DNA from: Singulisphaera sp. GP187
GTDB taxonomy: Bacteria > Pseudomonadota > Gammaproteobacteria > Burkholderiales > Burkholderiaceae_C
Assembly (NCBI GenBank): GCA_943327965.2
Contig: CALPYQ020000127.1
Location: 1-5,687 of the forward strand
Direction: 5' to 3'
DNA: 5,687 nt
Shown in pieces: positions 1 through 5,687 of this stretch (position 1 is the first letter of the stretch; each line of letters opens with the position of its first letter). The notes beneath the pieces were generated by a model. It saw only the letters and a list, made by a program, of their open reading frames with translations. It made no database searches and was not told the DNA's origin. The position numbers were made by a program, and so were the translations under genes.

Positions 1-1271
1 GCCGCTTCATCCACAAAGTGAAAACCAGTCTGGCCGGTTTCAGCTACGATTTGCTCAATGCGATCGACCAACAAGCTAGCAGAAGCCGTTTCGTAGCGAG
101 AGATGTAGTCCAAGCTGACATCGCAAAAGCTGCATTTCTTCCAATAGCATCCATGGGCGACAGTCAGCTTGTTCCAGCGGCCATCGCTCCACAAGCGGTG
201 CATGGGGTTGAGCATGTCTAGCAAGGACAAGTAGTCGTTAAGCGGGAGGCCATCCCAAGTGGCCGTGCCAACCTCTTCGAAAGGCACATCGGGCTCAGAC
301 CAGTTCATCAGCTGTACCTTGCCAGAGTCTGGTTGACGTACAAAAGTTCTGACCAAGCGAGCTGCAGAACGCTTTCCCTGCAAATGCTCAAGCAAGGCCA
401 GCAAAGGGCGCTCGCCAGAATCTAGGGTGACAAAGTCCACATGGTCAAACACCCGCGGTTCTGCGAGTTCACGCAACTCGGTGTTGACGAAGCCGCCGCC
501 TAGGGCAATTTTGATATTTGGATGGTGTTGCTTGATGCACTGCGCAATTCTGAATGCGGCATAAACGGCACCAGGAAAAGGGACTGACAGCAATACCAAA
601 TTGGGGTGGTGATGTGAGATGGCCTTGAGGGTGAGGGCCTGCAAGTTCTCATCCATTAGGGTGAGTGGCGCAGCCAACGCATCGGCCAAGGGGTCAAATG
701 TGGCCTGGCTACCCGCCAGCGATTCACCGTAGCGAACAAATTCAAAACGATTGTCGACGGCATCTCGCAACACATCTGCTAAATCGTTCAAATACAAAGT
801 GGCCAAGTGGCGTGCACGGTCTTGTTGGCCCAAGGCGCCAAAGGCCCATGCCAAAGGGTCGGCTGATTCGCCATCGTCGTAGGCGTCCAATGCTGCAAAG
901 CGTGGACCCTCAGGCAAGAAACCTCTGCCGGCTATGCGATGGCTGAGTGTGCTGTCCTTGCCTTGTAAGAATGCAATGGTCGGCCCGATGGTGTTGGCAT
1001 ATCGCTCAAAGAAATCCAAGAAGTAGTTGACGCTGGCACTGCGCTCGGCCAAGGGCAGTGCCAAGGCTTTGTCGCGAACCGCGGCCAACCCCTGTTGGTT
1101 GAATAAACTTAAGACCAGCTTGAGTGCCAAATCCTCTTGAGTCGCAAGGACGTCACGCGAGCGCAAAAAACCCGTCAGGTAGGCTGTGGACGGGTAGGGC
1201 GTGTTGAGTTGCGTCATCGGTGGGATGACGCTCAAGACGCTGAAGGGTTTGTTTTCCGCTGAAGGGTTCAT
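1..1271 (-). CDS. B12-binding-type radical SAM protein, N-terminal 423 residues (3' end outside window)
   Basis: Open frame from ATG at 1271 to the left edge with no stop; 423 complete codons. Residues 11-40 (VIPPMTQLNTPYPSTAYLTG at 15-34) look like the first strand and helix of the cobalamin-binding Rossmann fold of B12-dependent radical SAM enzymes. The fold appears to resume at about 222-300 (PNLVLLSVPFPG, then IALGGG at 255-260, then a DFVTLDSGERPLLAL stretch equivalent to the usual GEGE segment). The His ligand motif DxHxxG of methionine synthase is not seen, as in most of this class. The radical SAM [4Fe-4S] cysteines are C375, C380 and C383 in HGCYWKKCSFCD: CX4CX2C spacing, with the usual aromatic residue (F382) before the last Cys. 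A DRIEQI...FHFVDEA segment follows and the window ends. An in-frame stop (the GNAT TAA) lies 12 bp upstream, so this is the first possible ATG; its ribosome site is weak. Substrate is unknown. Such enzymes are often methyltransferases or catalyse other radical rearrangements; that role is inference. Confidence 0.85.
   Translation of the reverse strand, partial: MNPSAENKPFSVLSVIPPMTQLNTPYPSTAYLTGFLRSRDVLATQEDLALKLVLSLFNQQGLAAVRDKALALPLAERSASVNYFLDFFERYANTIGPTIAFLQGKDSTLSHRIAGRGFLPEGPRFAALDAYDDGESADPLAWAFGALGQQDRARHLATLYLNDLADVLRDAVDNRFEFVRYGESLAGSQATFDPLADALAAPLTLMDENLQALTLKAISHHHPNLVLLSVPFPGAVYAAFRIAQCIKQHHPNIKIALGGGFVNTELRELAEPRVFDHVDFVTLDSGERPLLALLEHLQGKRSAARLVRTFVRQPDSGKVQLMNWSEPDVPFEEVGTATWDGLPLNDYLSLLDMLNPMHRLWSDGRWNKLTVAHGCYWKKCSFCDVSLDYISRYETASASLLVDRIEQIVAETGQTGFHFVDEA
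1204..1235. repeat. Inverted repeat/hairpin early in the radical SAM gene
   Basis: GCGTCATC (1211-1218) and GATGACGC (1224-1231) are perfect 8-bp arms around a 5-nt loop. TTGA (1204-1207) and TCAA (1232-1235) can extend the stem after a 3-nt bulge. In the mRNA it would begin about 36 nt after the start codon, over the codons for VIPPMT. It lacks a U-run, so it is not an intrinsic terminator. Confidence 0.7.
1238..1268. repeat. 12-bp direct repeat at the radical SAM start
   Basis: AACCCTTCAGCG (minus strand) occurs twice, at 1268-1257 and 1249-1238, offset by 19 bp. The first copy begins directly after the ATG. The offset is not a multiple of three, so the copies encode different peptides (NPSA versus PFS) and the repeat is a DNA-level feature. 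Confidence 0.85.
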
Positions 1272-1283
1272 GCACCCGTGACT

Positions 1284-1769
1284 TTACAGCCACTTTTGCA
1301 TGAATTGCGCTTGTCCCGCAGCCGGATCAAGTTCGTATTGCGCAAAACCAAAGCGTTTGTAACTGGCCATGGCGGGCGCATTGCCACTTAGCACCTCGAG
1401 GGTGAGCTTGCAGCAGCCCCGATGGCGGGCATGATCTTCTGCGGCCTTCAGCAAGGCTTGACCCACGCCTTGACCACGGTGTTGGGCTAAAACGGCAATG
1501 TCATGGACATTGAGCAAGGGCTTGGCCTTGAAGGTAGAGTAGCCTTCAAAGCAATTGATCAGCCCAATGGGTTTCCCTTCTGACCATGCAATGAAGCTGG
1601 CTGCGCCTGCAATGCGGGACAAGTCTTGGCACAAACGCGCTGAGGCCTCTGGGTTGAGCGCCTCACCCCCGCCCATGGGGTCTTGGGCGTAAGCGTCTAA
1701 CAAAAAGATCAGGGCCTGTGAATCTTTGTCATTCAAGTAGTCAACGCGTTCAACCTTGAAAACACTCAT
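1284..1769 (-). CDS. GNAT-family N-acetyltransferase
   Basis: A 161-residue single-domain protein of typical GNAT length. The acetyl-CoA pyrophosphate loop is [12 protein letters not shown] (Q96-x-x-G99-x-G101), preceded by the strand NVHDIAVL (87-94). Motif B follows: LTLEVLSGN (122-130), then Y137 and FGF (140-142), with Y137 at the place of the general-acid tyrosine of many GNATs. An N-terminal acceptor-side region includes an unusual [10 protein letters not shown] stretch (31-40). The protein should transfer an acetyl group from acetyl-CoA to an amine; the substrate cannot be read from sequence, and no signal peptide or membrane segment is seen, so it is probably cytosolic. Its ATG overlaps the gcvP stop (ATGA), which implies translational coupling to gcvP, and no strong ribosome site of its own is visible. 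The next gene begins 12 bp after its TAA. A role tied to glycine cleavage is not established. Confidence 0.9.
   Translation of the reverse strand: MSVFKVERVDYLNDKDSQALIFLLDAYAQDPMGGGEALNPEASARLCQDLSRIAGAASFIAWSEGKPIGLINCFEGYSTFKAKPLLNVHDIAVLAQHRGQGVGQALLKAAEDHARHRGCCKLTLEVLSGNAPAMASYKRFGFAQYELDPAAGQAQFMQKWL
1766..1769 (-). other. ATGA stop/start overlap of gcvP and GNAT gene
   Basis: The gcvP TGA and the GNAT ATG share bases in the tetranucleotide ATGA. Such overlaps usually mean that ribosomes ending on the first gene restart on the second, so GNAT expression should follow gcvP translation. The overlap is read directly; the coupling is inference. Confidence 0.85.
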
Positions 1770-4669
1770 GACGCGTAGTCACTCATTGGCACACAGCTGC
1801 AAAACAAATTGCGATCGCCATAGACGTTGTCGACGCGGCCCACTTGCGGCCAATACTTCACGCTGCTTAACGGACGGCCCGCTTGAGCGGCACCCACTTC
1901 ACGTGAATAGGGGCGGTTCCAATCTGCAGCCATCAAACTTGCGGCGGTATGGGGCGCATGTTTGAGGGGGTTGTTGTCTTGGGGCCAAACACCGTTTTCT
2001 ATTTGCCGCACTTCATTTCGAATGGCAATCATGGCGTCAATGAAGCGGTCTAACTCTTCCAAGGTTTCACTTTCTGTGGGTTCCACCATGAGGGTGTTGA
2101 CCACAGGAAATGAGAGCGTGGGCGCGTGAAAGCCATAGTCCATCAAACGCTTGGCGACGTCTTCCGCCATCACGCCACTGGTTTCTTTCAAGCCGCGCAA
2201 ATCCAAAATGCACTCGTGCGCAACATGACCTGCTTTGCCATTGGCACCCGCGCTGGCGTACAGGGTAGGGTAGTGGTCAGCCAAGCGGCGGCTGATGTAA
2301 TTGGCCGCCAAAATAGCCGCTTCGGTGGCATGTTTCAAACCTTCAGCCCCCATCATGCGGCAATACATCCAGCTAATGGGCAGCACGGCGGCATTGCCCA
2401 AAGGCGCAGCAGAGACAGCGCCCACGCCATTGACTTTCAAACCGCCCGTCGCATGACCTGGCAAATAAGGCACCAGATCTTCCACCACGCAAACAGGACC
2501 AACACCAGGGCCGCCGCCGCCGTGCGGGATGCAGAAAGTTTTGTGCAAATTGAGGTGGCTCACATCGCCGCCAAATTCTCCTGGGGCCGCCACACCCACC
2601 AGGGCATTCATGTTGGCGCCGTCCACGTACACGCGGCCGCCATGTTGATGCACCAACTCACAAAGCGCTTTGACTTGTGTTTCAAACACGCCGTGCGTGC
2701 TGGGGTAAGTGATCATGACGGCAGCCAGGTTGGCACTGTGCTGTTCACATTTGGCTTGCAGGTCGGCCATGTCGACGTTGCCTTGTGCGTCACATGCAGT
2801 GACCACCACTTGCATGCCTACCATTTGGGCGCTGGCAGGGTTGGTGCCATGCGCGCTTGAGGGAATGAGGCAAATGTTGCGATGACCTTGACCCTGTGCT
2901 TCATGAAATGCTTTGATGACCAACAGTCCTGCATATTCGCCTTGTGAGCCTGCATTGGGTTGCAAGCTAATGCCTGCATAGCCTGTAGCTTGGCAGAGCC
3001 ATTCACGCAGTTGTTGATCCAGCAAGGCATAGCCTTTGAGTTGATCGGCTGGTGCGAAGGGGTGCATGTTGGCAAATTCCGGCCACGTGATGGGAATCAT
3101 CTCGCTGGTGGCATTCAGCTTCATGGTGCAAGAGCCGAGCGGAATCATGCTGCGGTCGAGTGCCAAATCTTTGTCGCTCAGTTGACGGATGTAGCGCAGC
3201 ATGCCGGTTTCGGAATGGTAGCGGTTGAAAACTGGGTGCGTCAGATAAGCACTGGTGCGGCGCAAGTGGGCGGGTATGAGACTGTCGCGGCCTTTTTCAA
3301 AGGGCGCCCAATTGGGCGCCGCTTGGCCTTCTTGCGCAAAGCAGGACCAGAGCGTTTCAATGTCCTTGCGTGAGGTGGTTTCATCCAAAGACAAGGCAAT
3401 GCTTTCGGCACTTAATTTTCGGAGGTTGAAGCCTTTGTTGACGGCATTTTGAAGGACCGCTTCAGTGCGAGTACCGGTATTGACTTGCAAAGTGTCAAAG
3501 GCAGATTTGTGGGCCAGTTTGCAACCCAGTTGCTCTAAACCTTCTGCCAAAATGGCGGTGAAGCTGGCTACGCGTTGTGCAATTCTTTTCAATCCAACGG
3601 GGCCGTGGTAGACGGCATACATGCTGGCAACCACGGCAGGCAAGACTTGCGCCGTGCAGATGTTGGAGGTGGCTTTTTCGCGGCGAATGTGTTGCTCGCG
3701 CGTTTGCAAAGCCAAGCGATAAGCAGGGTTGCCATGCACATCGACGCTGACACCCACCAAGCGCCCAGGCATAGAGCGTTTGAAGTCATCACGGCAAGCC
3801 AGGTAGGCCGCGTGTGGGCCACCGGCACCCATGGGCATACCAAGGCGTTGGGTGGTGCCGACCACAATGTCGGCATCTAATTCGCCGGGGGGTGTGAGCA
3901 GGGTGAGGGCCAATAAATCTGCCGCAACGATGAAGGCCGCTTGCGCAGTATGTGCCTGTGCAATGAGATCTTTCAAGTCGTGAATCATGCCGGCGGTGGA
4001 GGGGTACTGAGCCACCACGGCAAAATAGTCGTTTTGCTTCATCAGTTCTGGCGCAAAGCCCACCAAAACCTTCAGGCCCAATGGCGCTGCGCGGGTTTGA
4101 ATGACTTCAATGGTTTGAGGATGGCAATCACCCGCCACAATGATGTTGTTGCTTTTGGATTTGACAGAGCGCTTGGCCAAGGTCATGGCTTCGGCTGCGG
4201 CAGTTGCCTCGTCCAACATAGAAGCATTGGCAATGGGCATGGCCGTTAAATCACAGACCATGGTTTGAAAGTTGACCAAAGCTTCCATGCGACCTTGGCT
4301 AATCTCCGCTTGATAAGGTGTGTAGGCTGTGTACCAAGCGGGGTTTTCCAAAATGTTGCGAAGGATCACGCCCGGTGTGTGATTGCCATAGTAGCCTTGA
4401 CCAATAAAGCTCTTGAGTATTTTGTTTTGCTGTGCCATGGCTTTGAGTTCTGCCAAAGCACTGGCCTCTGTGACCGGTGCAGGCAGTTTCATGGCTTGGC
4501 TGCGTGCAATGGAAGCCGGCACGATACTGTCGATGAGCGCACGGCGTGAGGCCTCGCCAATCACAGACAGCATGTGATGTTCATCAGCCTCACTGATGCC
4601 GATGTGGCGTGCAATGAACTCGCTGTCATTTTCAAGTTGGCTTAAGGGGGCGGCAGATGACATCAACAT
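1766..4669 (-). CDS. gcvP: Glycine dehydrogenase (decarboxylating), P-protein of the glycine cleavage system
   Basis: Complete 967-residue single-chain P-protein, close to the roughly 957 of E. coli GcvP, and not the split GcvPA/GcvPB form. It decarboxylates glycine with PLP and moves the aminomethyl group to lipoyl-GcvH in the cytosol. The N-terminal half begins with FIARHIGIS (18-26) and includes [17 protein letters not shown] (94-110) and TSNICTAQ (334-341). The C-terminal half has [12 protein letters not shown] (508-519), [11 protein letters not shown] (604-614), the PLP lysine K710 in HLNLHKTF, and the glycine-rich loop [10 protein letters not shown] (716-725). It ends in the typical [11 protein letters not shown] tail. 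ATG at 4669 is preferred over the in-frame ATG at 4663 because AAGG (4680-4677) lies 7 nt upstream of the former. It is 50 bp downstream of gcvH, and its TGA overlaps the GNAT start. No frameshift or missing key residue is seen. Confidence 0.98.
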   Translation of the reverse strand: MLMSSAAPLSQLENDSEFIARHIGISEADEHHMLSVIGEASRRALIDSIVPASIARSQAMKLPAPVTEASALAELKAMAQQNKILKSFIGQGYYGNHTPGVILRNILENPAWYTAYTPYQAEISQGRMEALVNFQTMVCDLTAMPIANASMLDEATAAAEAMTLAKRSVKSKSNNIIVAGDCHPQTIEVIQTRAAPLGLKVLVGFAPELMKQNDYFAVVAQYPSTAGMIHDLKDLIAQAHTAQAAFIVAADLLALTLLTPPGELDADIVVGTTQRLGMPMGAGGPHAAYLACRDDFKRSMPGRLVGVSVDVHGNPAYRLALQTREQHIRREKATSNICTAQVLPAVVASMYAVYHGPVGLKRIAQRVASFTAILAEGLEQLGCKLAHKSAFDTLQVNTGTRTEAVLQNAVNKGFNLRKLSAESIALSLDETTSRKDIETLWSCFAQEGQAAPNWAPFEKGRDSLIPAHLRRTSAYLTHPVFNRYHSETGMLRYIRQLSDKDLALDRSMIPLGSCTMKLNATSEMIPITWPEFANMHPFAPADQLKGYALLDQQLREWLCQATGYAGISLQPNAGSQGEYAGLLVIKAFHEAQGQGHRNICLIPSSAHGTNPASAQMVGMQVVVTACDAQGNVDMADLQAKCEQHSANLAAVMITYPSTHGVFETQVKALCELVHQHGGRVYVDGANMNALVGVAAPGEFGGDVSHLNLHKTFCIPHGGGGPGVGPVCVVEDLVPYLPGHATGGLKVNGVGAVSAAPLGNAAVLPISWMYCRMMGAEGLKHATEAAILAANYISRRLADHYPTLYASAGANGKAGHVAHECILDLRGLKETSGVMAEDVAKRLMDYGFHAPTLSFPVVNTLMVEPTESETLEELDRFIDAMIAIRNEVRQIENGVWPQDNNPLKHAPHTAASLMAADWNRPYSREVGAAQAGRPLSSVKYWPQVGRVDNVYGDRNLFCSCVPMSDYAS
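3303..3320. repeat. 18-bp perfect palindrome inside gcvP
   Basis: GGCGCCCAATTGGGCGCC reads the same on both strands with no spacer. It encodes the APNWAP stretch (about residues 451-456) near the junction of the two P-protein halves. It may be a chance product of repeated Ala-Pro codons, but it has the form of a dimeric protein binding site. Confidence 0.85.
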
Positions 4670-4719
4670 GGTAGGGCCTTGAAACTCAAAGTTTGGTCAA
4701 AGAAAGAAATACAAAAATA
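4670..4719. other. gcvH-gcvP spacer
   Basis: A 50-bp spacer, pyrimidine-rich on the minus strand near gcvH (TTTCTTTCTTTG), ending in the weak gcvP ribosome site. No terminator hairpin or clear promoter was seen, which fits read-through transcription from gcvH into gcvP. Confidence 0.6.
4677..4680 (-). promoter_or_regulatory. Weak ribosome binding site of gcvP
   Basis: AAGG on the minus strand, 7 nt before ATG at 4669. It decides for this start over the in-frame ATG two codons later, which would be 13 nt away. It is a short match to the anti-Shine-Dalgarno sequence, so support is moderate. Confidence 0.5.
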
Positions 4720-5091
4720 TCAATTGCCCGCAGCAAAGGCGGTGTAAGCAGTTTCGTCCAGCAAGGCATCAACCTGTGATGCGTCTGACAACTTCACTTT
4801 AAAGAACCAACCGGTTCCTAGCGGATCTGTATTGGCCAAAGAGGGATCGCCGCGCAAGCCTTCATTGACTTCGGTAATTTGGCCACTGACGGGCATGTAC
4901 ACATCGGCTGCAGCCTTCACAGACTCCACTACACCAGCGACGGCCTTTTGTTCAAAACTGCTACCAACCTCTGGCAACTCAACAAACACCACATCGCCCA
5001 ATGCATCTTGTGCGTGGTGCGTAATGCCGACCGTGGCGATATCGCCTTCAACCAAAATCCATTCATGTTCTTCGGTGTATTTCAAGCTCAT
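4720..5091 (-). CDS. gcvH: Glycine cleavage system H-protein (lipoyl carrier)
   Basis: A 123-residue protein, slightly short of the usual 125-130. It carries the aminomethyl intermediate on lipoamide between GcvP and GcvT and is reoxidised by dihydrolipoyl dehydrogenase. It begins with the characteristic KYTEEHEW (4-11) and continues with a biotinyl/lipoyl-type beta barrel: [20 protein letters not shown] (21-40) and the lipoylation site [12 protein letters not shown] with K59 as the modified lysine. The conserved [10 protein letters not shown] segment (67-76) and GTGWFFKVK (92-100) follow. The start is supported by a strong AGGAG 6 nt upstream of the ATG. It sits between gcvT (52 bp gap) and gcvP (50 bp gap) in the usual gcvTHP order. 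The C-terminal [11 protein letters not shown] tail varies in the family. No anomalies are seen. Confidence 0.98.
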   Translation of the reverse strand: MSLKYTEEHEWILVEGDIATVGITHHAQDALGDVVFVELPEVGSSFEQKAVAGVVESVKAAADVYMPVSGQITEVNEGLRGDPSLANTDPLGTGWFFKVKLSDASQVDALLDETAYTAFAAGN

Positions 5092-5143
5092 TTTTTTCTC
5101 CTAAAAATTTAATGGGGGTCAGATCACAATTGTTTTCTTGTCT
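5092..5143. other. gcvT-gcvH spacer with a GGGGTCAGA...AATT sequence
   Basis: A 52-bp AT-rich spacer. Plus strand 5115-5131 reads GGGGTCAGATCACAATT, preceded by AATTTAATG. From memory, short elements with a GGGGTCAGA core and AATT ends are scattered in betaproteobacterial genomes, some near REP-associated transposases. Only one copy is in the window, so a repeat identity is a guess. The rest holds the gcvH ribosome site. No convincing promoter or terminator was seen. Confidence 0.35.
5098..5102 (-). promoter_or_regulatory. Ribosome binding site of gcvH
   Basis: AGGAG on the minus strand, 6 nt before the gcvH ATG, followed by a run of A residues. It is the strongest ribosome site in the window, consistent with the high amounts of H-protein needed relative to GcvP. 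Confidence 0.8.
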
Positions 5144-5687
5144 TTAGCCGCGGTAATAGCGGTTAGGTACAAACGGCATGGCGCTGACGATCATGGGAAC
5201 AGCTTTTCCGCGCACCATGGCGTTGACAACAGTTCCCTGTGAAGCGCTAGCAGCATCGACATAGCCCATACCGACCGGGACATTGGCTGTTGGGCCTAAC
5301 AAGCCACTGGACACTTCTCCAATTTTGGTGCCTTGGGTGTTTTGTAATTCAACGTGTTCGCGAACAGGAATCCGCTCTTGGGCAATCAAGCCAACGCGTT
5401 TGCGTTGAAGAGGGTAGATGCCATCCAATTGACCCAACACAATGTGTGCGCCAGGAAAGCCACCTGCGCGTGCGCCACTTGTTCGGCGCACTTTTTGGAT
5501 GGCCCAGTTCAGTCCTGCTTCGATGGGTGTGGTGGTGGTGTCAATGTCATTGCCATACAGGCACAAGCCCGCTTCAAGACGCAATGAATTGCGTGCGCCC
5601 AGGCCAATCGGTTTGACTTCTGCTTGGGCCAACAACGCTCGTGCAAATGAATCGACGTGTTCATTGCCGATCGAAATTTCAAAACCA
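5144..5687 (-). CDS. gcvT: Aminomethyltransferase (glycine cleavage T-protein), C-terminal 180 residues
   Basis: Partial gene: the frame is open to the right edge and the start is outside the window. The visible part begins at GFEISI, the end of the family's GYTGEDGFEI motif, so about half of a normal 360-370 residue T-protein is present. It continues with GLGARNSLRLEAGLCLYGND, a hallmark of the folate-binding region, then the C-terminal barrel domain (RVGLIAQERIPVREHVEL, IGEVSSGLLGPTANVPVGMG) and ends MPFVPNRYYRG. The enzyme takes the aminomethyl group from GcvH and makes 5,10-methylene-tetrahydrofolate, releasing ammonia. It is the promoter-proximal gene of the visible gcvTHP order. One residue to note is Asn in GARNSLR, where I recall Asp in E. 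coli and human T-proteins. A TTG at 5635 lies mid-gene and is not the start. Confidence 0.97.
   Translation of the reverse strand, partial: GFEISIGNEHVDSFARALLAQAEVKPIGLGARNSLRLEAGLCLYGNDIDTTTTPIEAGLNWAIQKVRRTSGARAGGFPGAHIVLGQLDGIYPLQRKRVGLIAQERIPVREHVELQNTQGTKIGEVSSGLLGPTANVPVGMGYVDAASASQGTVVNAMVRGKAVPMIVSAMPFVPNRYYRG

Noticed and set aside
665..946. Plus-strand open frame opposite the radical SAM gene
   Set aside because: Composition is Arg/Pro/His-rich without any family resemblance, and the minus-strand frame is continuous and matches B12 radical SAM architecture.
1204..1235. Intrinsic terminator between GNAT and radical SAM genes
   Set aside because: The hairpin lies inside the radical SAM coding region and is not followed by a U-run on the coding strand.
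2126..2860. Long plus-strand open frame (244 codons) opposite gcvP
   Set aside because: It lies wholly antisense to a conserved part of gcvP including the PLP lysine region. Its product is rich in His, Gln and Ala with no recognisable domain, as expected for the mirror of a real gene.
3589..3876. Second minus-strand frame within gcvP
   Set aside because: It is an alternative frame of conserved gcvP sequence with no ribosome site or domain resemblance.
5092..5143. Glycine riboswitch in the operon
   Set aside because: Glycine riboswitches sit upstream of the first gcv gene. The spacer here is too short and gcvT precedes it; any riboswitch would lie beyond the right edge.
5144..5635. Reading gcvT as a 163-residue gene starting at TTG 5635
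   Set aside because: The frame continues upstream to the window edge and encodes the GFEISI segment expected in T-protein, so this TTG is internal.
1..5687. CRISPR arrays, tRNA/rRNA genes, insertion sequences or prophage genes
   Set aside because: No regularly spaced repeats, no RNA-gene signatures and no transposase or phage-like coding sequence were seen; nearly every base is in the five minus-strand genes.

Overview
The window is a compact, co-directional block in which every supported gene lies on the minus strand. Read in the direction of transcription, from the right edge leftwards, the order is: the C-terminal half of gcvT (aminomethyltransferase, T-protein), gcvH (lipoyl carrier, H-protein), gcvP (glycine decarboxylase, P-protein), a small GNAT-family N-acetyltransferase, and the N-terminal part of a B12-binding-type radical SAM protein that runs off the left edge. 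There is no gene-free stretch over 300 bases. The only non-coding gaps are 52 bp (gcvT-gcvH), 50 bp (gcvH-gcvP) and 12 bp (GNAT-radical SAM). gcvP and the GNAT gene overlap by 4 bp (ATGA).

The first three genes form a gcvTHP operon for glycine cleavage. GcvP decarboxylates glycine and loads the aminomethyl group on the lipoyl arm of GcvH. GcvT passes the one-carbon unit to tetrahydrofolate and releases ammonia. The fourth component (dihydrolipoyl dehydrogenase) is not in the window. The operon promoter, and any glycine riboswitch, would lie upstream of gcvT beyond the right edge.

The protein sequences (fused single-chain GcvP of 967 aa, GcvT ending in an MPFVP...YYRG tail) and a base composition moderately above 50% GC suggest a betaproteobacterium, perhaps Comamonadaceae/Burkholderiales. 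This is inference from general resemblance only.

The least ordinary part is the left 1.8 kb. The GNAT and the cobalamin-type radical SAM gene appear translationally linked to the end of the gcv operon. The radical SAM protein has an unusually spaced cysteine motif (CX4CX2C rather than CX3CX2C), and its B12-binding fold seems to be split by about 180 extra residues. Smaller curiosities are a 12-bp repeat and a hairpin just inside the radical SAM start, an 18-bp perfect palindrome inside gcvP, and a GGGGTCAGA...AATT sequence between gcvT and gcvH resembling short repeats seen in betaproteobacteria. I see no clear evidence of a wholly new system. The GNAT/radical SAM pair is the best candidate for unknown biology.
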